Origin: Rathayibacter caricis DSM 15933
GTDB lineage: Bacteria > Actinomycetota > Actinomycetes > Actinomycetales > Microbacteriaceae
DNA length: 64,000 nucleotides
NCBI RefSeq assembly: GCF_003044275.1
Contig: NZ_PZPL01000001.1
Location: 2,418,001 to 2,482,000, forward strand
Direction of reading: 5' to 3'
Numbering within the stretch: position 1 is the first letter of the stretch; each line of letters begins with the position of its first letter. Made by a program: the position numbers and the translations under genes. Below the pieces are notes generated by a model, which was given only the letters and a program-made list of their open reading frames with translations, ran no database searches and was not told where the DNA came from. Below are positions 1 through 10,418 of this stretch, one piece after another.

Positions 1-1
1 C

Positions 2-712
2 GACGTCCTCTACGACCAGCGCGAGGGCTTCCCTCCGGTCGCCGAGCGCACGGTCGAGCTGCTGCACGGCCAGATCGCCCGCTTCGAGAGCCTGCTCGCC
101 GACCTCCTCGAGATCTCGCGGCACGACGCCGGATCCGCCGAGCTCGAGCTCGAGCCGGTGAACCTGGTGCGCCTGGCGAGCGAGGAGATCGACGGCATGC
201 GCGGGATCGCCGAGGCGAACGGCTCCGTGCTGACCCTGTCCGCGCCCGGCGGCTACTTCGACGCCGACATGGACGCGCGCCGCATCCGCCGCATCGTCCG
301 CAACCTCCTCGGCAACGCGATCGAGCACGGAGACGGCCGCGAGATCGTCGTCACCGTCGACAGCAACGCGACGGCGGTCGCCCTGGCCGTCCGCGACTAC
401 GGTCACGGGATGAGCTCGGAGGAGGTCGTGCGGGTCTTCGACCGGTTCTGGCGCGCGGACCCCTCCCGCAAGCGCACGCTGGGAGGGACGGGGCTGGGCA
501 TGTCCATCGCCCAGGAGGACACGGCCCTGCACCACGGCTGGCTGCAGGTCTGGTCGATGCCCGACCGCGGAGCGTGCTTCCGCCTGACCATCCCGCGTCG
601 GCGCGGCGAGCGGATCGACTCCTCGCCGCTGCCCCTCCCGCCCGTGGACGCGGGGGAGCAGGCCTTCACCGGTCCGATCGTGATGCCCCCGCTGCCCGAG
701 GCCGTGCCGTGA
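2..712 (+). CDS. mtrB: MtrB sensor histidine kinase, C-terminal part
   Basis: This is the 3' end of a two-component sensor kinase; the N-terminus, sensor, HAMP and phospho-acceptor His lie before the window. The visible part holds the end of the dimerisation helix (LLADLLEISRHD) and a complete HATPase_c domain: N box RNLLGNAIEHG, G1 box DYGHGM, F box FDRFWRAD and G2 box GGTGLGMSIA. In actinobacteria MtrB works with the response regulator MtrA in control of cell wall and division genes. The identity rests on the direct four-base overlap with lpqB, the conserved mtrA-mtrB-lpqB order. The reading frame is open from base 2. Confidence 0.93.
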   Translation, partial: DVLYDQREGFPPVAERTVELLHGQIARFESLLADLLEISRHDAGSAELELEPVNLVRLASEEIDGMRGIAEANGSVLTLSAPGGYFDADMDARRIRRIVRNLLGNAIEHGDGREIVVTVDSNATAVALAVRDYGHGMSSEEVVRVFDRFWRADPSRKRTLGGTGLGMSIAQEDTALHHGWLQVWSMPDRGACFRLTIPRRRGERIDSSPLPLPPVDAGEQAFTGPIVMPPLPEAVP

Positions 713-2415
713 GCCGGCGGAGCCTCCGGGCGCTCGCCGGGGCCGCGGCCCTGCTGCTCGCCCTCGTCGGATGCGCGGGAATCCCGCGCGACGGTGACGT
801 GGGCGTCGGGCGGCCGGACGCCGGGCCCCAGGACCTCCAGTACGACTTCCTGCCCTCGGGGCCGGCGGCGGGCGCCTCGCAGCGGGAGATCCTCACCGGC
901 TTCATCGACGCGGCGTCCAGCCCGCAGAGCAACTACAAGATCGCCCGGGAGTTCCTCTCCTCGGGGGCCGACTGGACCCCGAGCGAGCACGTCACGGTGG
1001 ACGAGGGCCAGCGCTCGCCCGCGCAGCAGTCGGCGTCGACGCTGACGCTGTCGATCACGCCGGTCGCCGAGGTCGATGCGACGGGCGTCTACACCGAGGT
1101 CTCGTCGACGACGGCGCTGAGCCTCGACTACGGCTTTGTCCAGGAGGACGGGGAGTGGCGCATCAGCGCGCCCCCCAGCGGCGTCGTCATCGACCGCACC
1201 ACCTTCGAGCAGGTCTTCTCGACCCACGCGCTGTACTACTTCGATCCGTCCTACACGTACCTCGTGCCGGACCTCCGCTGGTTCGCGTCGCGCGCCGACA
1301 GCTCGACGAGCACCACCATCGTCACCGAGCTCCTGCGCGGCCCCACGCCCTGGCTGAGCGACTCCGGAGCCGTCGCCTCGGCGTTCCCGACCGGCACGGC
1401 GCTCGCCGCCGAGACCGTCCCGGTCGAGTCGCAGCAGGCCGTGGTCGATCTGAACTCCGCCGCCCTCGAGGCCGACGAGCGCCAGTGGCGCCTGATGCGC
1501 CTCCAGCTCAGCCGCAGCCTCGCCTCGGTCTCGAACGTGACCGGCGTGACCCTGTCGGTCGAGCAGAACCCGATCGAGGTGCCCGTCGAGGTGAGCGGAC
1601 TGCCGATCAGTCCACGCGTCGACACCCGCCCGCTGGTCCTCACGGACGAGGCGTTCGGCTTCCTCGGCTCTGCCGGCCTGGCCGAGACGGCGGTGTCGGA
1701 CCGGGTGCGCGCGCTCTCGCCGCGAGCCGTCGCCCTCGGCGAGCAGCGGGGCGCCGACTCCGAGGCCGCCGCTGCGGTGCTGTCGGCCGCGGGGGTCTCG
1801 CTCGTCGCTCCGGATCAGGCGGACGTCCTCCTGGACGCCCGCGCCGGGCTGACCGCGCCGGCCATCGATCCCTTCGGCTACGTGTGGTCGGTGCCGTCGG
1901 CGGCGCCGAACCAGCTCGTCGCGTACTCGCCCGACGGCACGGAGTCGTTCCAGATCGCGACGGCGTGGTCCGAGATCGAGACGATCGCCTCGCTCTCGGT
2001 CTCGAGGGACGGCACACGGATGCTCGCCCTGGTGCAGGACGGCGAGCAGGCGTCCGTCCTCGTGGCCGGGATCTCGCGCTCCGGCGGCGGCGACCCGGTG
2101 GCCGTCGGCGAGCCCGTCGTCCTCGCCTCGACCCTCGGCACCGCGGTGACGGCGGGCTGGACCGACGAGCTCGACGTGGTCTCGGTCGTCCGCGGCTCCA
2201 CAGGAGAGGACGTCGTCACCCTCCACCAGCTCGGCGGAGGAGCGACACCCCTCGGGACGACGAGCGGAGCGACGCAGATCGCGGCCGGCAACGCGACCAC
2301 GCAGATCCGGATCCTCGCCGAGGGCGGGGAGCTGCGCCAGCAGCGCGGCTCCGCGTGGCAGACGATCGCGACGGACGTCCGGCTCCTCGCGACCCAGACC
2401 GGCATGGGGTCCTGA
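709..2415 (+). CDS. lpqB: Lipoprotein LpqB with GerMN domain
   Basis: A 568-residue lipoprotein that in actinobacteria associates with and modulates MtrB at the membrane. The GTG start at 709 overlaps the mtrB stop (GTGA), so the two are translationally coupled. From this start a short signal peptide ends in lipobox LVGC with the lipidated cysteine at residue 22. Further upstream in-frame starts would bury this signal and are rejected. The middle third fits a GerMN domain (around LRGPTPWLSD to VTLSVEQNP), and the C-terminal half fits the beta-propeller-like LpqB region. Length is close to the family norm. Confidence 0.95.
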   Translation: MSRRSLRALAGAAALLLALVGCAGIPRDGDVGVGRPDAGPQDLQYDFLPSGPAAGASQREILTGFIDAASSPQSNYKIAREFLSSGADWTPSEHVTVDEGQRSPAQQSASTLTLSITPVAEVDATGVYTEVSSTTALSLDYGFVQEDGEWRISAPPSGVVIDRTTFEQVFSTHALYYFDPSYTYLVPDLRWFASRADSSTSTTIVTELLRGPTPWLSDSGAVASAFPTGTALAAETVPVESQQAVVDLNSAALEADERQWRLMRLQLSRSLASVSNVTGVTLSVEQNPIEVPVEVSGLPISPRVDTRPLVLTDEAFGFLGSAGLAETAVSDRVRALSPRAVALGEQRGADSEAAAAVLSAAGVSLVAPDQADVLLDARAGLTAPAIDPFGYVWSVPSAAPNQLVAYSPDGTESFQIATAWSEIETIASLSVSRDGTRMLALVQDGEQASVLVAGISRSGGGDPVAVGEPVVLASTLGTAVTAGWTDELDVVSVVRGSTGEDVVTLHQLGGGATPLGTTSGATQIAAGNATTQIRILAEGGELRQQRGSAWQTIATDVRLLATQTGMGS

Positions 2416-2494
2416 GGCTCCTCCCCAGGACGATCCGCGACCGACTCCGGCACTCGGCGTGTCCTGCCGGTCCGCTGCCGGCCAAGCTCGGCGC

Positions 2495-3199
2495 ATGCTC
2501 CGCGACTCCCTCCTCGACGCCCTGGCGGTCCTGCTCCCGGTCGACTGCCCCGCCTGCGGCCGCCCGGTCGTGCGCGTGCCGTGCGACGACTGCGCCGAAG
2601 CCCTCGCCGCCCTCCCGACGCCCCCGGTGCGCCTTCTCGGGCCGCCGGGGCGCCCGCTCGTCGTGACCTCCGGCGCTCCGTACACCGGGGTCGTGCGCCG
2701 CCTGGTGGTCGCCCTGAAGGAGGAGGGCCGGAGCGACGCCGCCGGAGCGCTCGCCGCCCGGCTGCGCCCGGCCCTCGCGCACGCGCTCGACGGCCGCACC
2801 GCGACGCTCCTCGCCCCTCCGGGCTCGCACGGCCGCCGGATGAGGCGCGGGTACGATCCCGTCGACCTCCTCGTCCGCGGCTGCGGCGGGAGGGTCGCGC
2901 GTCCGATCACGCGCACGCGTCGCTCCGTGGACCAGGTGGGCCTCGACCGGCGCGAGCGCAGCGGCAACCTCGACGGCGCGTTCGCGGCCCGCCGCCGCCT
3001 CGACGGGCTCGAGGCGGTCCTCGTCGACGACGTGGTCACGTCGGGCGCGACGCTCCTCGAGCTCCGGCGCGCCGTCGAGGCGGCGGGCGGAAGAGTACGC
3101 GGCGCCGTCGCCCTGGCGGCCACCGGTCTGCGGTCGGTCGCCGGATCGTCGGGGGACTCCCGGGAACTCCGCACGCGTCTTCCGATGAACGTCCGGTGA
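2495..3199 (+). CDS. comF: ComF family phosphoribosyltransferase
   Basis: A 234-residue ComF-type protein. The N-terminus has a four-cysteine zinc-ribbon pattern (C18-x2-C21 and C30-x2-C33). The C-terminal half is a type I phosphoribosyltransferase fold with the PRPP loop VLVDDVVTSGATLLE. ComF proteins are linked to DNA uptake in competent bacteria, but the biochemical role here is unknown. ATG 2495 is chosen over GTG 2459 because it begins right before the zinc ribbon as in homologues. Neither start has a clear ribosome binding site. It lies between lpqB and hpf, as commonly seen in actinobacteria. Confidence 0.85.
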   Translation: MLRDSLLDALAVLLPVDCPACGRPVVRVPCDDCAEALAALPTPPVRLLGPPGRPLVVTSGAPYTGVVRRLVVALKEEGRSDAAGALAARLRPALAHALDGRTATLLAPPGSHGRRMRRGYDPVDLLVRGCGGRVARPITRTRRSVDQVGLDRRERSGNLDGAFAARRRLDGLEAVLVDDVVTSGATLLELRRAVEAAGGRVRGAVALAATGLRSVAGSSGDSRELRTRLPMNVR

Positions 3200-3290
3200 C
3201 ACTTCGGTGACCGGGGACTACGGTGGGCTCCACGGCGTGAACGGTCCGCCCGGAGAAAGGCGGCACGCCGTACTCGACTGGGAGGTTGTC

Positions 3291-3977
3291 ATGGACATCG
3301 ACATCACAGGACGCAACTTGGGCATCACCGACCGCTTCCGCGCGTACGCGACGGAGAAGTCGGAGAAGGTGGCCCACCTCGCCGACCGGGCGCTCGCGCT
3401 CGAGATCAGGGCGAGCCGACACAGCGAGTCCAAGGGGGCGAGCGGTGGCGACCGCGTCGAGCTCACCTTGATCGGCAAGGGGCCCGTAGTGCGGGCCGAG
3501 GCCGACGGAGCGGACAAGTACGCGGCGTTCGACGTGGCCCTCGGGCGGCTCCTCGAACGCGTGAGACGAGCCAAGGATCGCAAGAAGGTCCATCGGGGCC
3601 AGCACCGGCCCACGTCGCTGCGCGACGCGGCGGCCGCGGACTTCAGCGGAGTCGGCATCCAGCCGGCCGACGCCGCCGTCCTCCAGGCCGTCAGCACCGG
3701 GGTGATCCCGGTGCAGACCGCCCCGGCAGAGGCGGTGGACGACGTCGAGGAGGAGCCGTACTGCCCCGTCGTCATCCGCAAGAAGGTCTTCGCCTCCGTC
3801 TCGATGAGCGTCGACGACGCCGTCGACTACATGGAGCTCGTCGGACACGACTTCTACCTGTTCATCGACGCCGACTCCGGACGCCCGAGCGTGGTCTACC
3901 GCCGGAAGGGCTGGGACTACGGAGTGATCTCCCTCGGCGACGAGGCCGACGAGCTCGCGGAGCAGACCGCGGTCTAG
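3291..3977 (+). CDS. hpf: Long-form ribosome hibernation promoting factor
   Basis: A 228-residue ribosome-associated protein that pairs and silences 70S ribosomes in stationary phase. The N-terminal 100 residues form the S30AE/HPF domain (start [16 protein letters not shown]). A linker follows, and the C-terminal domain ([21 protein letters not shown] to the end) is what makes this the long form able to drive 100S dimers. ATG 3291 is preceded by GGGAGG at 3281-3286; earlier in-frame starts add unrelated residues. Two tandem hairpins follow the stop. secA next door has its own promoter. Confidence 0.95.
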   Translation: MDIDITGRNLGITDRFRAYATEKSEKVAHLADRALALEIRASRHSESKGASGGDRVELTLIGKGPVVRAEADGADKYAAFDVALGRLLERVRRAKDRKKVHRGQHRPTSLRDAAAADFSGVGIQPADAAVLQAVSTGVIPVQTAPAEAVDDVEEEPYCPVVIRKKVFASVSMSVDDAVDYMELVGHDFYLFIDADSGRPSVVYRRKGWDYGVISLGDEADELAEQTAV

Positions 3978-3993
3978 GTCCTCGCGGTCCTCG

Positions 3994-4066
3994 GACGGGT
4001 CCCGGTGCGTGCAGCGCCGGGGCCCGTCCTCGTGCGCGGACCCGTGCGTCCGCCGAGGGCGGACGC
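3994..4066 (+). terminator. Two tandem hairpins after hpf
   Basis: Hairpin 1 pairs 3994-4005 with 4017-4028 (12 bp including one G-U). Hairpin 2 pairs GCGTCCGCC at 4046-4054 with GGCGGACGC at 4058-4066 around a 3-nt loop. There is no U-tract, which is usual in high-GC actinobacteria. They lie between hpf and the secA promoter. Confidence 0.6.
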
Positions 4067-4097
4067 GTCCGACGGTCCGCGCCCGGCGGTCCGCGAC

Positions 4098-4103
4098 TAG
4101 GCT
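4098..4103 (+). promoter_or_regulatory. -10 box of secA
   Basis: TAGGCT matches the actinobacterial TANNNT -10 consensus. Transcription would begin near 4110, leaving a leader of about 50 nt with a ribosome site before secA. Confidence 0.55.
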
Positions 4104-4159
4104 GGTCGCGGTCCGCGCTCTGGCGCCGGGCGCCTGCCTTCTACGTTTTGGAGTACCCC

Positions 4160-6958
<2,799 letters not shown>

Positions 6959-6966
6959 CGCCCGTT

Positions 6967-7009
6967 CCGCAGGCCCCGTCTCCCGCTCCGGCGGGGGCGG
7001 GGCCTGCGG
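6967..7009 (+). terminator. secA terminator hairpin
   Basis: CCGCAGGCCCCG at 6967-6978 pairs perfectly with CGGGGCCTGCGG at 6998-7009 (12 bp). A further GC stem sits inside the loop. It lies 8 nt after the secA stop, between secA and the convergent gene at 7064-7513. Confidence 0.75.
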
Positions 7010-7063
7010 CGTTCTCGGCCGCGACCCCGCGGTGCGTGTGTCCCGCCCGCGCCGAGGCGCCCG

Positions 7064-7513
7064 CTACAGCACGTTCACGGCGGTGGCGCGCCACCGTGCG
7101 TCCATGCCCTCGAGGCGGATCGCCACAGCACGGGTGCGCACGCGGTTGTGCACGAGGACGACCGCTTCGACGACTCCGTCGCGCGGCTCCGACATCACGA
7201 CCCGGCCGACGGTGAACGGGATCCGGTGCGCCGGCCGCTTCTGCAGGCTCCTCGCGCGGGACGCCAGAACGACGCGCTTCTGCAGATGCCGGTAGACGTC
7301 GTCGGTCAGCCAGCGGGCGATCTGGTCGATCTCACGGGAGCCCGCGAGGATCTCGACGACCAGGAGCGTGAGCCGCGCGAGGATCGGCTCCGGGTCCGGC
7401 AGCTCCGCTCGCGTCGCGGGCTGAGCGGCGAAGAACGCGACAGCCGGCCGTCCCGCGGCGCCGGCCTCGAGAGGAAGGGAGCGGTAGTCGAAGGAGTGCG
7501 AGGGGCGGCTCAT
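7064..7513 (-). CDS. Rv3235-family protein (DUF6459-like)
   Basis: A 149-residue soluble protein without signal peptide or membrane segment. Its central part (LTLLVVEILAGSREIDQIARWLTDDVYRHL) and the conserved neighbourhood beside secA fit the Rv3235/DUF6459 family of actinobacteria, whose function is unknown. The Arg/Lys-rich middle (KRVVLASRARSLQKRP) is basic. A GGAG element about 8 nt upstream supports ATG 7513. It runs toward secA and away from pdtaS. Family assignment is from memory of the motif and synteny. Confidence 0.72.
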   Translation of the reverse strand: MSRPSHSFDYRSLPLEAGAAGRPAVAFFAAQPATRAELPDPEPILARLTLLVVEILAGSREIDQIARWLTDDVYRHLQKRVVLASRARSLQKRPAHRIPFTVGRVVMSEPRDGVVEAVVLVHNRVRTRAVAIRLEGMDARWRATAVNVL

Positions 7514-7659
7514 GCGGAGTGCTCCAGTGGCTGAACGAGCGATCCATGGGTCGGGTCACCTTTCTGCTCGGGCGGGTGCGGGTCGCGCTCAGGGTCAGAC
7601 GCGGGGGACGACCCATCGAAGCAGTCGAGACATGCTCACCATCGTCCCGGTCGCGCCAC

Positions 7660-7668
7660 TGTGGATAA
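7660..7668 (-). other. Isolated DnaA-box-like sequence
   Basis: TGTGGATAA is the exact complement of the consensus DnaA box TTATCCACA. It lies in the 244-nt divergent gap 7514-7757 between the Rv3235-family gene and pdtaS. No second perfect box or AT-rich unwinding region is nearby, so this is not an origin. Confidence 0.45.
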
Positions 7669-7717
7669 GCAGGCGCGCAACGCGGCTTGTGAGGTGATCC
7701 CGAGGCCCCTGCTCACC

Positions 7718-7738
7718 CGTTCGGGGTGGCCCCGAACG
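7718..7738 (+). promoter_or_regulatory. Palindromic operator candidate upstream of pdtaS
   Basis: CGTTCGGGG and CCCCGAACG form a perfect 9-bp inverted repeat around TGG. The repeat ends 6 nt before the pdtaS -10 box and therefore covers the expected -35 region. It could be an operator or a hairpin. Confidence 0.45.
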
Positions 7739-7744
7739 ACCGCA

Positions 7745-7750
7745 TAGGCT
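7745..7750 (+). promoter_or_regulatory. Leaderless promoter of pdtaS
   Basis: TAGGCT ends 7 nt before GTG 7758 and no Shine-Dalgarno sequence is present, so transcription probably starts at the start codon. Confidence 0.6.
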
Positions 7751-7757
7751 GGTCGTC

Positions 7758-9257
7758 GTGTCGACCCTCAGTGATCTCGTCCTCGCCCACGGCCGCTCCA
7801 CGGACGCGGACGTCGAATGGCTGCACCTGCTGGTCGGCGACCTGCAGCTGCTCGCGGATCTGGCGTTCGCCGACATCGTCCTGTGGGTGCCGACCGCCGA
7901 CGACAGCTTCGTCGCGGTCGCCCACGCGCGGCCCTCCAGCGCGGCGACCCTCTTCTACCGCGACTTCGTCGGTCAGCGCATCAAGTCGGAGTGGCGGGCT
8001 CAGGTCGTCGAGGCGTTCGAGACCGCCCGCATCGTCGACACGTCCGCCCCGGACTGGTTCGAGGAGACCCCGACGCGCGTGCGCGCCGTGCCGGTCATCC
8101 GCCGCCTGGGCGCCTCGAACCCCGAGACCACCGAACGCCCGATCGCGGTGCTCACCCGGCACACGAACCTCAGCGAGACGCGCACGCCCAGTCGCCAGGA
8201 GCTGACGTTCAACGACTGCGCGAACGACCTGTTCTCGATGATCGCGTCGGGCGACTTCCCCGACCTGGGCGCCCCCACCGGACCGAGGCGCGGCGCCCCG
8301 CGCGCCTCCGACGGCCTCATCCGGCTCGACGTCGACGGCGTGACGACCTTCGCGAGCCCCAACGCGCTCTCGGCGTTCAACCGCATCGGCTTCGCCGACG
8401 AGCTCGAGGGGGAGTCGCTGGCGGAGGTCACGACGAGCCTCATCCAGGGCAAGCTCGTCATCGACGAGTCCCTGCCGCTCGTCGTCACCGGGCGGGCTCC
8501 CTGGCGCACCGACATCGAGGCGCGCGGAGTGACGGTGTCGCTGCGCGCGATCCCGATCCGCGATCGGGGCGAGCGGGTCGGCGCGGTCGTCCTCTGCCGC
8601 GACGTCACGGAGCTGCGCCACCAGGAGCGCGAGCTCATCACCAAGGACGCGACCATCCGCGAGATCCACCACCGGGTGAAGAACAACCTGCAGACCGTCG
8701 CGTCCCTGCTGCGGATCCAGGCCCGCCGCACGCACTCGGATCTCGCCCGCGAGGCGCTCACCCAGGCGATGCGCCGAGTGGCGGCGATCGCGGTCGTGCA
8801 CGACACCCTCTCGGAGGGCCTCAACCAGGACGTCGACTTCGACGCCGTCTTCGACCGCGTGCTGATGCTGATCGCCGAGGTGGCGTCGACGCACAACACC
8901 ACGGTGCACCCCAAGCTCAGCGGAAGCTTCGGGAACCTGCCCAGCGAGTACGCGACTCCGCTCGCCCTGGCGCTGACCGAGCTCGTCACGAACGCGGTCG
9001 AGCACGGTCTGGCCGGCCGCGAGGGCGATGTCGAGATCGTCGCCACGCGCAGCGAGGACGTGCTGACGGTCAAGGTGCGCGACACCGGCGTCGGCCTGCC
9101 CGAGGGCAAGGTCGGCTCGGGGCTCGGCACCCAGATCGTGCGCACGCTCATCCAGGGCGAGCTCGGCGGCACCATCGACTGGCACACGCTCGTCGGGCGC
9201 GGCACCGAGGTGACCATCGAGATGCCGCTGCGCTGGCTCGCCCGCCCGCGCGACTGA
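7758..9257 (+). CDS. pdtaS: PdtaS-type cytosolic sensor histidine kinase
   Basis: A 499-residue soluble kinase with an N-terminal GAF-like region (about 1-165), a PAS-like region (about 185-290), a HisKA_2 domain with HHRVKNNLQ at 304-312, and a HATPase domain with LTELVTNAVEHG and DTGVGLP. This architecture matches mycobacterial PdtaS (Rv3220c), which phosphorylates the ANTAR antiterminator PdtaR; no ANTAR gene is in this window. The convergent partner whiB1 is the conserved neighbour (Rv3219-Rv3220c). GTG 7758 fits the family N-terminus and a leaderless transcript. No membrane segment. Confidence 0.92.
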   Translation: MSTLSDLVLAHGRSTDADVEWLHLLVGDLQLLADLAFADIVLWVPTADDSFVAVAHARPSSAATLFYRDFVGQRIKSEWRAQVVEAFETARIVDTSAPDWFEETPTRVRAVPVIRRLGASNPETTERPIAVLTRHTNLSETRTPSRQELTFNDCANDLFSMIASGDFPDLGAPTGPRRGAPRASDGLIRLDVDGVTTFASPNALSAFNRIGFADELEGESLAEVTTSLIQGKLVIDESLPLVVTGRAPWRTDIEARGVTVSLRAIPIRDRGERVGAVVLCRDVTELRHQERELITKDATIREIHHRVKNNLQTVASLLRIQARRTHSDLAREALTQAMRRVAAIAVVHDTLSEGLNQDVDFDAVFDRVLMLIAEVASTHNTTVHPKLSGSFGNLPSEYATPLALALTELVTNAVEHGLAGREGDVEIVATRSEDVLTVKVRDTGVGLPEGKVGSGLGTQIVRTLIQGELGGTIDWHTLVGRGTEVTIEMPLRWLARPRD

Positions 9258-9270
9258 CTCCCGGAACAGG

Positions 9271-9305
9271 ACGACCCCCGTCGCCGGGAGGCGAGCGGGG
9301 GTCGT
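9271..9305. terminator. Bidirectional terminator pdtaS/whiB1
   Basis: ACGACCCCCG at 9271-9280 pairs with CGGGGGTCGT at 9296-9305, and an inner TCGCC/GGCGA stem continues the helix. It sits between the convergent stops of pdtaS and whiB1. Confidence 0.75.
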
Positions 9306-9335
9306 GAGCTGCGGGCCGCGGTGCGGCCGGTGCGT

Positions 9336-9584
9336 CTAGGAGGCGCGGCGGGCGCGGGCGGCGCGGCGCTTGAGCGCGCGGCGCTCGTCCTCGCTGAGGC
9401 CGCCCCACACGCCCGAGTCCTGGCCGGTCTCGAGGGCGTACTGGAGGCAGACCTCGGTGACGGTGCAGCGGGCGCACACCGACTTGGCCTTCTCGATCTG
9501 GTCGACGGCGGGCCCGGTGTTCCCGACGGGGAAGAAAAGCTCGGGGTCAGCGGTGAGGCAAGCGGCCTTGTCGCGCCAGTCCAT
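9336..9584 (-). CDS. whiB1: WhiB1-type iron-sulfur transcription factor
   Basis: An 82-residue Wbl protein. The four cluster cysteines are C9, C37, C40 and C46, followed by the Wbl signature GVWGG and a basic C-terminal tail (RRALKRRAARARR) for DNA contact. Spacing matches Mycobacterium WhiB1, an essential NO-sensitive 4Fe-4S regulator that binds the primary sigma factor. ATG 9584 has AAGGAG 8 nt upstream; the longer frame upstream adds unlike residues. The upstream region carries a palindrome and a direct repeat that could be operators. Confidence 0.93.
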   Translation of the reverse strand: MDWRDKAACLTADPELFFPVGNTGPAVDQIEKAKSVCARCTVTEVCLQYALETGQDSGVWGGLSEDERRALKRRAARARRAS

Positions 9585-9608
9585 GCAGGTGCTCCTTGTG
9601 TGAAGGCG

Positions 9609-9627
9609 TGCGTGGAGGAACCACGCA
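9609..9627. promoter_or_regulatory. Palindrome in whiB1 leader
   Basis: TGCGTGG and CCACGCA are a perfect 7-bp inverted repeat around a 5-nt centre, beginning 25 nt before the whiB1 start codon. It could be a protein-binding operator or a leader hairpin. Confidence 0.4.
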
Positions 9628-9639
9628 GTGTTCGGGTGA

Positions 9640-9667
9640 GATGATCGAGTCACGCCGATGATCGAGT
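9640..9667. promoter_or_regulatory. Direct repeat upstream of whiB1
   Basis: GATGATCGAGT occurs at 9640-9650 and again at 9657-9667, offset by 17 nt, 56 to 83 nt before the whiB1 start. Two identical 11-mers at this spacing suggest a regulator binding site. Confidence 0.4.
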
Positions 9668-9931
9668 TCGGAGGCGGAGGATCAGGGCGCACTCACCGGC
9701 GCACGCCACGAGGCCTCACGCGGCTGCGCAAGGCGGTTCGGGGTGGTGGACGGGGTGACGCCCGTTTCATCCGGACGAGCTCACCCGTGTCGCGATCGGG
9801 CCTCGCGGCTCGACAGGATCGGGTTGTTCACATCTGCGGAAACCCACGACCCTGTGAGCGGTGAAACGAACTCAAGTAGCCTCTCATGGTGGCTCACCCG
9901 AATCAAGAGTCCAGGATGGGATGTGGCTGTG

Positions 9932-10357
9932 ATGATCGACGCGAACACGCCTCCGACCGGCCCGAAGAGCACGCGGCACCCCCTCGGTCTGCTCGTCCTC
10001 ATCGCGATCCTCGCCCTCGAGACCCTGGCCCTGGCCGTGCTCGCGGGGTGGCTGCTGGTCGAGCTGCTGACCACCCGCTCCGACACTCCGGGCGGCGGCA
10101 TCGCCATCGTGGTGCTGGGGCTCATCGCCCTCGGCTGGGCCGCCGCGACCACGCTGGGGGCGATCCGCCGTCGGAGCTGGATGCGCGGTTCGGCGCTGAC
10201 TCTGCAGCTCGTGCAGATGGCCGTCGCACTCGGCGCGTTCCAGGGCCAGTACGCCGTCCCGGACATCGGCTGGGCGCTCCTGGGCCCGGCGCTCGTCGCC
10301 GCGGTCACGATCTTCCTCCCGAGCGTGGTGGCGGCGACCCGGCGCGAGGTCGTCTAG
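9932..10357 (+). CDS. Small four-helix membrane protein, unknown function
   Basis: A 141-residue integral membrane protein I do not recognise. Hydrophobic segments lie at about residues 14-38 (LGLLVLIAILALETLALAVL), 48-68, 80-100 and 112-132, consistent with four helices. The C-terminus ends in basic residues. ATG 9932 gives a short polar N-terminus (MIDANTPPTGPK). GTG 9923 is an alternative with AGGA at a 6-nt spacing, so the start is uncertain by three residues. It is transcribed away from whiB1. Confidence 0.6.
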   Translation: MIDANTPPTGPKSTRHPLGLLVLIAILALETLALAVLAGWLLVELLTTRSDTPGGGIAIVVLGLIALGWAAATTLGAIRRRSWMRGSALTLQLVQMAVALGAFQGQYAVPDIGWALLGPALVAAVTIFLPSVVAATRREVV

Positions 10358-10418
10358 CGTCCTCTCGGGCGCGGCTGCCAGGCTGGGGAGTCCCTGCTCT
10401 CGACGCGAAGGCTCCACC

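Larger units (their letters stand above)
9585..9931. other. Divergent control region between whiB1 and the 9932 gene
   Basis: This 347-nt stretch has no supportable gene. It holds a palindrome at 9609-9627 and a direct repeat at 9640-9667 on the whiB1 side. On the other side is a TAGCCT -10 candidate at 9877-9882 that would start the transcript of the membrane protein near 9889. The middle shows no clear structure. Confidence 0.5.

Noticed and set aside
403-3174. 923-residue open frame antisense to mtrB, lpqB and comF
   Set aside because: Low-complexity Arg/Pro/Gly translation with no motif; it covers three well-supported genes on the other strand.
7514-7757. Replication origin suggested by the DnaA box
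   Set aside because: Only one consensus box, no AT-rich stretch, and no dnaA, dnaN or rpmH nearby.
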